Shown: positions 35,079 to 41,818 of the stretch, piece by piece | Position numbering within the stretch: the first letter of the stretch is position 1 | Layout of the letters: every line of letters starts with the position of its first letter | Origin: Phycisphaerales bacterium | GTDB taxonomy: Bacteria; Planctomycetota; Phycisphaerae; UBA1845; UTPLA1 | NCBI GenBank assembly: GCA_020639075.1 | Contig: JACKHI010000001.1 | Span: forward strand, 1,054,001-1,118,000 | Reading direction: 5' to 3' | Length of the DNA stretch: 64,000 bases | The notes under the pieces: model-generated | Told to the model about the DNA's origin: nothing | What the model saw: only the letters and a program-made list of their open reading frames with translations | The model's database searches: none | Translations under genes and position numbers: made by a program

Positions 35079-36485
35079 ATGAAACATGACTGGGCTCGCA
35101 AATATCGCCCGTTTCTCTACGGCCTGATGATGTTTTTTGCGATACTGGTTGCGGTGGGCGTACACCCATCCGATGGCCAAGCATCGACTTGGACCTACAC
35201 ACTCCAAAAGACCGCGATGGCAATTGCCGCAGCCGTCATAATTGCGCTCATCGAACGGGCTTTCTATTTTCGGCACGAGTTACAGCACATCGAGGAGGCG
35301 GTAGACAGAGGGCTTGACAAGGCCCTCCCCTTGACGACTCAGGCATCGAACTGCGGACTTGTCGCCGTCCACCCAGGCGACCAGAATGCTGGACAAGCGC
35401 GCGTATTAGATGCCGTAATCCAGGCCAAGAAACGAGTATATGTTGTAGCGATTGCTGGCAAGAGACCTGTTGACGTACAAGCAATCATCGGGAGTTTGCA
35501 GGAACCCCGCGGCGTTGGCTGCAGGGTCGAGGATTGCCGCATTTTGTTGGCAAACCCCTTTCGAAGCGGCGCCATCTATAGATCATTCTTGTCCGCAAGC
35601 AGACATGAACTTGAGCAACTCGTTGAAGAGTCTCGGCAAGCGCACGAATCGCAATCTGCGCCCCAAGGGCACTCGACGTTGCTTCGCCGCAACATTCAAA
35701 AGTATGCGGAAGCGCTGCGAAACCGACTTGACGGGGATCTCCGCTGCTTTCAATCCCGTGTGCGATATTACTCGGGAGATTGCCAAACCTGGCTCGTCAT
35801 CGCGGATGATGTTCTATTCCTCAAGCAGATGACATTCTCCCGGGCGAGCGATGAATCCGGGGAGACCGATTGTTCGCACTCCATCGCAACCCCTATTCTC
35901 GAATTCCGCGGGGCGGGCGCACAGGATGTCATCCTCGCTTACCAGCACCATGTCAACGAAATGTGGCGCGCTGCGACCGATGATTGGGATTGGATGGAAG
36001 CCCGATACCAACAGCGCGATGCACTCTACACAAAGTTCTTTAGAGATAGATGGCCATGGATTCGACACACATTTGAGAATGCAAATCCTCGACAATACAG
36101 GCACAAATTTATCAAGGACGTTGATTGGCCCGTTGTCGCAATGGGCGGAATGGATGGCGAGGGGACGACAATAGGCACCGTTCTCGATGCTTCACCCGGC
36201 GGCCTTGGAATTCAAGTTGCCGCCACACCGCCGAATTGGACCAAAGGGGCTACGTTGAGCCTTGTGCAGTTTGACGAACACCCGGCATTGAGTAGTAGTG
36301 CCCACAAACGTAGACTATCCAAAAACAACGCAGAACTCCTGGCGCGAACGGCACGACATTTTGGCATTGCGCGATACACAATCACCGATGACCCGGTCCC
36401 GGCAGCCGGTGGCAGCCGAGTGTCGCTCGCGGCAGTCCGTCCAGGGGTATTGGCTGGTACGGCTGGGAGCCCACTTCACGAATAA
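35079..36485 (+). CDS. Membrane-anchored protein with PLD-like core and possible PilZ-like end
   Basis: A 468-residue protein. Start set at ATG 35079 (MKHDWARKYRPF), because upstream in-frame codons run through a REP palindrome. Two membrane segments lie at the N-terminus (FLYGLMMFFAILVAVGV and TAMAIAAAVIIALIERAFYF). A middle domain (about 90-330) has the strand order of phospholipase-D-like folds (AVIQAKKRVYVVAIAGKR, RVRYYSGDCQTWLVIADDVLFLKQM) but no HKD motif. The C-terminus contains TVLDASPGGLGIQV, matching the DxSxxG half of a PilZ c-di-GMP site, without a clear RxxxR. The DNA is visibly less GC-rich than its neighbours, suggesting transfer. Function unknown. Confidence 0.65.
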   Translation: MKHDWARKYRPFLYGLMMFFAILVAVGVHPSDGQASTWTYTLQKTAMAIAAAVIIALIERAFYFRHELQHIEEAVDRGLDKALPLTTQASNCGLVAVHPGDQNAGQARVLDAVIQAKKRVYVVAIAGKRPVDVQAIIGSLQEPRGVGCRVEDCRILLANPFRSGAIYRSFLSASRHELEQLVEESRQAHESQSAPQGHSTLLRRNIQKYAEALRNRLDGDLRCFQSRVRYYSGDCQTWLVIADDVLFLKQMTFSRASDESGETDCSHSIATPILEFRGAGAQDVILAYQHHVNEMWRAATDDWDWMEARYQQRDALYTKFFRDRWPWIRHTFENANPRQYRHKFIKDVDWPVVAMGGMDGEGTTIGTVLDASPGGLGIQVAATPPNWTKGATLSLVQFDEHPALSSSAHKRRLSKNNAELLARTARHFGIARYTITDDPVPAAGGSRVSLAAVRPGVLAGTAGSPLHE

Positions 36486-36575
36486 TGGACTATGCTCTGC
36501 TACTGATACGACATCCACCACATTGCCGACCAGTGGCACGCGGCCGGGTGGCACTATCGGCTGCCAATCGGGTGC

Positions 36576-36598
36576 CACTGGTGGCTCGCCCACCAGTG
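36576..36598. repeat. REP-like palindrome, left end of RAYT copy 2
   Basis: CACTGGTGG, CTCGC, CCACCAGTG, in the same position relative to the RAYT start as at 23218 and 38213. Confidence 0.85.
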
Positions 36599-36693
36599 CT
36601 CAGCGCGAGGAGCGGGTGTAAGATCAGCGTGGATGCCGGATCGTATCGGCGCCTTCGTTGATTCGGGAGTGGATGCGAGCCCGTAGAGCAACC

Positions 36694-37263
36694 ATGCGAA
36701 CCAGACTCGGCCATCGTAAGCTCGTCACGCACGACGACGCCGCGGGCGAGGCCCACGAGTTGACCTTCTCCTGCTATCGGCGGCTTCAACTCCTGCGGCT
36801 GAACTCACGCTGCGAACTGCTCGCCGAAGCCGTCGATCGGGCGATGGACACGCAGCGTTACGAACTGATCGCTTATGTCTTCATGCCGGAACACGTTCAC
36901 CTGCTCGTCCTGCCGCTCGACGGAGCGACGGGCATCGCCAAGTTGCTCTTCGCGATCAAGCGGCCCTTCTCGTTTCGCGTGAAGAAGCGAATGGCGGCCG
37001 ACGCCGACCCGATGCTGAGCGAGTTGACGATTCGCGATCGGCCGAACCACACGTCGTTCCGGTTCTGGCAAGAGGGACCGGGCTACGATCGAAACATCCG
37101 AAAGGAATCAACGCTTCGCAAGGCGATCGACGACATTCATCGAAACCCCGTTCGGCGGGGTTTGGTGGATGAAACGAGCAAGTGGAAGTGGTCAAGTTGG
37201 CACGCGTACGACGAGGAGACTTCGAAAGCGCCGACGCGGCCGAGGGTAAGCATGTGGTGTTGA
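36694..37263 (+). CDS. RAYT transposase, full-length copy 2 with catalytic Tyr replaced by Asp
   Basis: A 189-residue REP-associated tyrosine transposase of the Y1/HUH family, which nicks DNA beside REP palindromes. The metal-binding HUH-like motif is present (MPEHVHLLVLP, His67 and His69). The catalytic tyrosine motif of the family (xDYIxxNPV) reads IDDIHRNPV: residue 147 is Asp (GAC, 37132-37134), while broken copy 1 still has TAC at this place. The enzyme is therefore probably dead although the frame is open. Start at ATG 36694, the conserved MRTRLG start in all three copies. REP-like palindromes flank it on both sides. Confidence 0.88.
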   Translation: MRTRLGHRKLVTHDDAAGEAHELTFSCYRRLQLLRLNSRCELLAEAVDRAMDTQRYELIAYVFMPEHVHLLVLPLDGATGIAKLLFAIKRPFSFRVKKRMAADADPMLSELTIRDRPNHTSFRFWQEGPGYDRNIRKESTLRKAIDDIHRNPVRRGLVDETSKWKWSSWHAYDEETSKAPTRPRVSMWC

Positions 37264-37282
37264 AATCCCACCGCGGCCTGGG

Positions 37283-37305
37283 CACTGGTGGGCGAGCCAC
37301 CAGTG
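37283..37305. repeat. REP-like palindrome, right end of RAYT copy 2
   Basis: CACTGGTGG, GCGAG, CCACCAGTG, 20 bases after the RAYT stop, inverted relative to 36576. Confidence 0.85.
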
Positions 37306-37445
37306 GCACACGAGCGATCATTCGTGGAGTTGCGCTTCAATCGCGAGCGCTCACAAAGGACCGCTCGGATACTTGCCGATACTTCGGCGCTTTGTGAATT
37401 CGCCGAGGTTGCCAACCAACACCTGGCGGAGTATTGCAAATCGAT

Positions 37446-38063
37446 ATGAGCGGCGAAATCGCCAGCCCTGCTTCCGCGTTCGCCGGCTTCCAGCCGGCCG
37501 GCTGGACCGAGTGCCCGATATGTGAATACTCGCTGAAGGGCCTCCCGGCGGTTCATGCGTGCCCTGAATGCGGATTCCGCTACGACACCAACACGCGTAT
37601 CTGGATCGCCGAACCCAGAAAGAAACAACCGTCCGATGCGCGAGTCGTGATTTTCATCCCTCTCACAGTGATTGGATTCCTCGCAGTCCGCTGGGCCGGC
37701 CCCATACTTGGGGTAATTCTCTATCTGATCCTCCTGTTACTCGTGGGCGCGATCATCAAGCTGGACGACAGACGGCGCAGTGCTCATCCATGGAGCCCAC
37801 CTCTGATCGGCATTGGCGTGGAGGTGATTTTTCATCGCTGTTCCAAAGGAAAGGTCCGTATTTGGCCGCTGCAAGACATCAAGGACGTCAGGCAGTTGAT
37901 ATCGAGCGACGGAGACGTCCTTTGTCTCGAACTAAAGGACGATCGGTCACGAATGCTCAAGAACTCCTTTAGAAGCAGCAAGGCGATGCAAGCCTTTGTT
38001 GATACAGCCAAGGCTCGGCTCGCAGGTTTCCAGGGTGGACATGAATCTTCAAATCGCGATTGA
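37446..38063 (+). CDS. Zinc-ribbon membrane protein, paralogue D
   Basis: A 205-residue protein with the same plan as the three tandem genes at 18385-20225: N-terminal ribbon CPICEYSLKGLPAVHACPECG, two membrane segments (VVIFIPLTVIGFLAV, ILGVILYLILLLLVGAI) and a C-terminal soluble domain (IGIGVEVIFHRCSKGKVRI, DGDVLCLELKDDRSRML). The ATG at 37446 is chosen; a TTG at 37434 with GGAG close by is possible. It lies between a RAYT unit and a RAYT fragment, which may explain how this family spread. Confidence 0.75.
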   Translation: MSGEIASPASAFAGFQPAGWTECPICEYSLKGLPAVHACPECGFRYDTNTRIWIAEPRKKQPSDARVVIFIPLTVIGFLAVRWAGPILGVILYLILLLLVGAIIKLDDRRRSAHPWSPPLIGIGVEVIFHRCSKGKVRIWPLQDIKDVRQLISSDGDVLCLELKDDRSRMLKNSFRSSKAMQAFVDTAKARLAGFQGGHESSNRD

Positions 38064-38177
38064 TGCAACCACTTTATCCGGCGTTTCTGCGATCGACTGT
38101 CGGAATTGCACGCGTTGTGGTCTTGTGAACGGCTCAATTCCTTCCCAATTGGCGATTCGGAACCCCCGCCGAAGTGT

Positions 38178-38407
38178 CGGCCGGGTGGCAATGTCGGCTG
38201 CCAAGTGGCTGCCACTGGTGGCTCGTCCACCAGTGCTCAGGGCGAGGAGCGGATGTAAGATCAGCGTGGATGCCGAATCGTGTCGGTGCGTTCGTTGATT
38301 TGAGAGCAGACGTGAGCCTGTAGAGCAACCATGCGAACCAGGCTCGGCCACCGTAAGCTCGTCACGCACAACGACGCCGTGGGCAAAGTCCACGAGTTGA
38401 CGTTCTC
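38178..38407 (+). pseudogene. RAYT copy 3, left-end remnant
   Basis: Matches the left ends of RAYT copies 1 and 2, including the REP-like palindrome (38213-38235), the linker and the first 25 codons from the ATG at 38331 (MRTRLGHRKLVTHNDAVGKV). Homology stops abruptly at about 38407, so the rest of the transposase is gone. Confidence 0.85.
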
Positions 38408-38550
38408 AAGCAATCGCCCGCCCACCCATCAGACGCCAAGACTCCCCCCAGACCTCAAAACTCACGCCTCACTCCTCACGAATCACCGAACAAGTCATTC
38501 GATTGTCATGCTGCACGCGCCCCCACATTCCGCCGCCAACCGCCCCCCCG

Positions 38551-38813
38551 CCCCGTTTGCACGAATTTGCGGGACTTTGCGACACTTTGCGACACTTTGC
38601 ACGATCACGAATGCCGACCCGATCCCAAATCCCCACTGCAAATCCACCGTCCGCCCACAGCTTCGCCCCGCTCGCCCCGACACCGACAACCGCCTCGCAG
38701 AATTTTGCACAATTTGCGGCCGTTTGCGGGCAATTGCATTTGGGGAATTTCGCTGCAAACAGGCGCATCCGCCTGAAATGAAAGAAGTTAACCAGTGCAA
38801 ACGCCCTGCAAAC
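38551..38813. repeat. 10-base-phased TTTGC array
   Basis: TTTGC occurs five times exactly 10 bases apart at 38556, 38566, 38576, 38586 and 38596 (units like GACACTTTGC). A second run has TTTGC at 38705, 38714, 38724 and ATTGC at 38734, and GCAAA recurs at 38756, 38798 and 38809. The first run is closely similar, inverted, to 58321-58380. No gene is credible here (38408-38946). Confidence 0.7.
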
Positions 38814-38996
38814 GCCCTCGCCGGTTGGCGCCGCGCGAACTCGGCGGCTCTGAGTCGCGCCGGCAACGCCCGCCGCACCACTCGCAACCCGCAACTCGAA
38901 ACTCGCAACGCCCCCCGCTTGACACCCCCCACCCCCCCGGCTAAAAGTTGTCACGTTCGAGGCGACAAAACCCGCCTCACAACCAAGGAAACGCCT

Positions 38997-39089
38997 GTGC
39001 GAACGCCCAACTCAATCTCCATTCAGCTGAACGCCGCCACTGCGCGCGTTTTCAATCCGCTGATTAAGCTGGAGGCTGACCGGGCGTAG
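38997..39089 (+). CDS. Short ORF, candidate leader peptide (30 residues)
   Basis: GTG start at 38997 with AAGGAA six bases upstream; product begins VRTPNSISIQLNAATARVFN and ends EADRA. No homologue known to me. It ends 30 bases before a strong terminator that directly precedes the MATE efflux gene, so a regulatory leader peptide is the most economical reading. Short length makes coding status uncertain. Confidence 0.4.
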   Translation: MRTPNSISIQLNAATARVFNPLIKLEADRA

Positions 39090-39119
39090 CTGCGATTTCC
39101 CTGATCGCTGACTGAACCA

Positions 39120-39157
39120 AACCCCGGACACGCCTTGAAGGCTTTCCGGGGTTTTTT
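39120..39157 (+). terminator. Strong intrinsic terminator just before the MATE gene
   Basis: AACCCCGGA (39120-39128) pairs with TCCGGGGTT (39145-39153), with an inner GCCTT/AAGGC stem, followed by six T. The next gene starts at 39174, so the terminator must be bypassed or the MATE promoter overlaps it. Confidence 0.85.
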
Positions 39158-39173
39158 ATTGGATTGATTTCGA

Positions 39174-40736
39174 ATGACGGAAGCGAACACTCTGCAACTT
39201 CAGCCCGGCGTCACGGCCGACCCCACGACGGGTCAGGAGATCCGAAAGCTCCTGATCCTGGCGGGGCCCAACGTCCTGCTCATGGTCACGCGCATGCTCA
39301 TGGGCTTCGTCGACTTCACGATGGTCTCCCATCTCGGCACGGCCGCGACGGCGGCCATCAGTCCGGCGACGATCCTCGTGTTCAACGTGATGGTGCTCGG
39401 CATGGGCCTGGCCACGAGCGCGCAAACGTTCGCGGCCCAGTGTCTCGGTCGCGGCGATCGGCGCAAGGGCGTTGCGTATGCGTGGCAGACGATCTACTTC
39501 GCCCTGCTGTTCCTGATCCTGTCGGCGCCGATGTCATTGGCATCCACCGCAATCTGGAATTGGCTCGGCTCGGAGCCGGCCGTCGCGCGGCACGCCGCCG
39601 ATTACTGTCGCATCGCCTTCTGGTGCATGGGACCCGCGATCGTGGCCTTCGGCTTCGAAGGCTTCTTCAATGGGATCCAGCGACCACGCGTGGCGCTGGC
39701 GTCGGCGATCGTCGCGCTCGGCGTGAACATCGTCGTGAACTATGCCCTCATCGATGGTCACTGGGGCTTTCCGGCCCTGGGGATTCAGGGGGCGGCGTAT
39801 GCGACTGTGTTTGCGTGGATCGTTCGCGCCGGGATCTGCGTCGGCGTGCTTTTCACGAAGGAGCTGCGCGAGGAATATGGCTCGCTGGAAGGCTGGCGAT
39901 ACCACGCGAAGTACATCCGCGACTATCTGAAAGTCGGTTGGCCGACGTCGATCCAGTTTCTGCTGGATGTCGGCGCCTGGTTCGTCGTGCTCACGTTCAT
40001 CATCGGCCAGTTCGGCGATGAGGCGATGGCGGCGTCCAACATCGGCTTTCAGTGCCTGCACCTCGCGTTCATGCCCGCCTTCGGAATCGGCATCGGCACC
40101 AGCGCACTCATCGGTCACGCCATCGGCGAAGGCCGGCACGCACTGGCGGAACGCCGGGCGCGCCTCGGTGTGACCGTCACGGCGTTGTTCATGGGTGCAA
40201 TCGCAGTCGTCTTCTACTTCGGCCGCTTCTGGCTGCCGACGTTTTTCAATACCAATCCAAAGGTCGTGGCACTCGCGGCGCAGGTGCTCTTCTGGGCGGC
40301 GACATACCAGGTGTTCGACGCGTTCGGCATCGTGTATTCATTCGCCCTGCGGGGCGCTGCGGACACGCGATGGCCGGCGATCGCCGTGATCGCGAGCTGC
40401 TGGGGCCTGATGGTCGGCGGCGGCTACGTCGTGAGCCACGCCTTCCCGAACTTCGGAATCAATGGTCCCTGGGTCATGTGCACGCTGCACATCTCCCTCA
40501 TGGGTCTGCTCATGTGGCTGCGCTTCAAGCGCGGTGCATGGAAGAAAATTGACTTGTTCAAGGACCACGAAGACGCAAGGCCGGTGCACTTCGACGATGC
40601 GGATATTCACGTTGATGAAGAACGCGTCGCGGAGTCGCCCTGCCCGCCCGTCTATGCGGCCCTTCAACCCGACGCCGCCCTGCATCTGGCCGGCGACGGC
40701 ATCAACCTGAATGAACTGTCTGAGACGGACAAATGA
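39174..40736 (+). CDS. MATE family multidrug efflux transporter
   Basis: A 520-residue inner-membrane antiporter with about twelve membrane segments, of the NorM/DinF-like MATE family that exports cationic drugs using Na+ or H+. Typical segments: GPNVLLMVTRMLMGFVDFTM near residue 30, AAQCLGRGDRRKG, NGIQRPRVALASAIVALG, and AMAASNIGFQCLHLAFMPAFGIGIGTSALIGHAIGEG in the second half. The C-terminal 60 residues are hydrophilic and acidic, longer than usual. No good Shine-Dalgarno precedes the ATG. It overlaps or abuts the GNAT gene, forming a transcript with it and the small membrane protein. Confidence 0.92.
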   Translation: MTEANTLQLQPGVTADPTTGQEIRKLLILAGPNVLLMVTRMLMGFVDFTMVSHLGTAATAAISPATILVFNVMVLGMGLATSAQTFAAQCLGRGDRRKGVAYAWQTIYFALLFLILSAPMSLASTAIWNWLGSEPAVARHAADYCRIAFWCMGPAIVAFGFEGFFNGIQRPRVALASAIVALGVNIVVNYALIDGHWGFPALGIQGAAYATVFAWIVRAGICVGVLFTKELREEYGSLEGWRYHAKYIRDYLKVGWPTSIQFLLDVGAWFVVLTFIIGQFGDEAMAASNIGFQCLHLAFMPAFGIGIGTSALIGHAIGEGRHALAERRARLGVTVTALFMGAIAVVFYFGRFWLPTFFNTNPKVVALAAQVLFWAATYQVFDAFGIVYSFALRGAADTRWPAIAVIASCWGLMVGGGYVVSHAFPNFGINGPWVMCTLHISLMGLLMWLRFKRGAWKKIDLFKDHEDARPVHFDDADIHVDEERVAESPCPPVYAALQPDAALHLAGDGINLNELSETDK

Positions 40737-40762
40737 TCAGACAACAACTCGGAGACATTCCG

Positions 40763-41350
40763 ATGACGATGAATACGAATACAAACAAGAACCCTGGCGC
40801 GCTGACGATCACGACGCAGCGCCTTCAACTCCACCCGGCCCGGGTGGACGTGCTGCGCGCCGCCGCAGCGCTGGATCGAGCGCGGATGGCGGAACTGCTG
40901 AACGCGGAGGTCACGGCGGACTGGCCGCCCGACCTGCTCCAGGATGCGTTGACGCCGACGGCCGACGCCATCGAGTCCGGCAAGTCGAATCACCCGTGGT
41001 CGACCTACTTCCTTGTTCTGCCGAATCCGCGCAAACTCATCGGCGTCGCGGGCTTCAAGTCGGCGCCGTCGGACGACGGCTGTGTGGAAGTCGGCTACAC
41101 CGTCATCAAGTCGGAGCAGTGCCGCGGCTACGCCACGGAAGCGACGCAGACGCTGATCGAATTCGCCTTCGCCGATGATCGCGTGACAACGATCATCGCC
41201 GACACGATGCCCGATCTGGTACCCTCGATCCGCGTCATGGAGAAAATCGGCATGGCGCGGGACATGGACTATGTCTCCACGGAGCCGGGAGAAGAGCAGG
41301 CGATTCGCCACACGCTCAGTCGGGATCAATGGGAGAAGCGGCGGCCATGA
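40763..41350 (+). CDS. GNAT family N-acetyltransferase
   Basis: A 195-residue acetyltransferase of the RimJ/RimL-like GNAT group. Signs are LTITTQRLQLHPA at the start, the beta-4/acetyl-CoA region IGVAGFKSAPSDDGCVEVGYTVIKSEQCRGYATEA (R-G-Y-A-T-E-A is the pyrophosphate loop), and SIRVMEKIGMARDMDY at the end. I chose ATG 40763 because GGAG precedes it; the ATG at 40733 overlaps the MATE stop (ATGA) and is possible. Co-transcribed with the MATE pump, so detoxification of small amines is a fair guess. Confidence 0.9.
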   Translation: MTMNTNTNKNPGALTITTQRLQLHPARVDVLRAAAALDRARMAELLNAEVTADWPPDLLQDALTPTADAIESGKSNHPWSTYFLVLPNPRKLIGVAGFKSAPSDDGCVEVGYTVIKSEQCRGYATEATQTLIEFAFADDRVTTIIADTMPDLVPSIRVMEKIGMARDMDYVSTEPGEEQAIRHTLSRDQWEKRRP

Positions 41351-41670
41351 CCATCGCGCAGCTCGTCGATTGGGGTGCGATCCTGCTTGCCGCGACAGTG
41401 CCGGTCCTCGCCGTGCGTCGCTTCGGCAGGCTCGGGATCATCATCGGCGGGCTGGCCGTCTGGTTCATCCTGGGCGCCGCGGGGCCCGTGCTGAACGCGC
41501 TGGACCCAAAGCGTGACGCCGCCGTGGTGGATTCGATCTGGATCCTCGGCGGATGGGTGGGCGGATTGATCTACGCGAGTATGATCTACGCCTTATTGAT
41601 GGCGTTTCGAATCGGCGGCCCCCGGCTACGCCCGAGGACCAACGAAGACGTAACGACCCGCAACGGATGA
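41347..41670 (+). CDS. Small membrane protein
   Basis: A 107-residue protein starting at ATG 41347, which overlaps the GNAT stop (ATGA). Three hydrophobic segments are seen (WGAILLAATVPVLAV, LGIIIGGLAVWFILGAAG, GLIYASMIYALLMAF) with a polar C-terminus. No family recognised. Coupling to the GNAT gene suggests a role with the efflux pump, but nothing in the sequence shows this. Confidence 0.65.
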   Translation: MTIAQLVDWGAILLAATVPVLAVRRFGRLGIIIGGLAVWFILGAAGPVLNALDPKRDAAVVDSIWILGGWVGGLIYASMIYALLMAFRIGGPRLRPRTNEDVTTRNG

Positions 41671-41683
41671 CACTCCCGGATGT

Positions 41684-41708
41684 CGGCGCGCCCCGAATGG
41701 GCGCGCCG
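41684..41708 (+). terminator. GC-rich hairpin after the MATE operon
   Basis: CGGCGCGCCC (41684-41693) pairs with GGGCGCGCCG (41699-41708), loop CGAAT, followed by GGTTTTG. A probable weak terminator. Confidence 0.6.
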
Positions 41709-41727
41709 GCCTCCGGTTTTGACAGCA

Positions 41728-41789
41728 GGGTGGGTCATGCCCACCTAGATGACAGTGCGACCAAGAGATCCGGTGGGCATGGCCCACCC
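41728..41789. repeat. Inverted repeat upstream of ileS
   Basis: GGGTGGGTCATGCCCACC (41728-41745) and GGTGGGCATGGCCCACCC (41772-41789) are inverted with one mismatch. The stem is 30 bases before the ileS start. It may be a REP-type element; a regulatory hairpin for ileS cannot be excluded. No T-box features are seen. Confidence 0.6.
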
Positions 41790-41818
41790 TACACATAACC
41801 AGCTTTCGCGGTAACACC

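Larger units (their letters stand above)
38947..39157 (+). promoter_or_regulatory. Possible attenuator leader of the MATE gene
   Basis: Order of elements: a hairpin (GTTGT 38947 with ACAAC 38979; GAGGCG 38959 with CGCCTC 38973), a Shine-Dalgarno AAGGAA, a 30-codon ORF, a small GCGAT/ATCGC hairpin (39092/39104), then an intrinsic terminator ending 17 bases before the MATE start. GGGCGT at the ORF end could pair with ACGCCT inside the terminator stem, giving a possible antiterminator. This is the form of a transcription attenuator; alternatively it is simply a small gene with its own terminator. Confidence 0.4.

Noticed and set aside
36694..37263. Calling RAYT copy 2 an active transposase
   Set aside because: The reading frame is complete but the catalytic tyrosine position encodes Asp.
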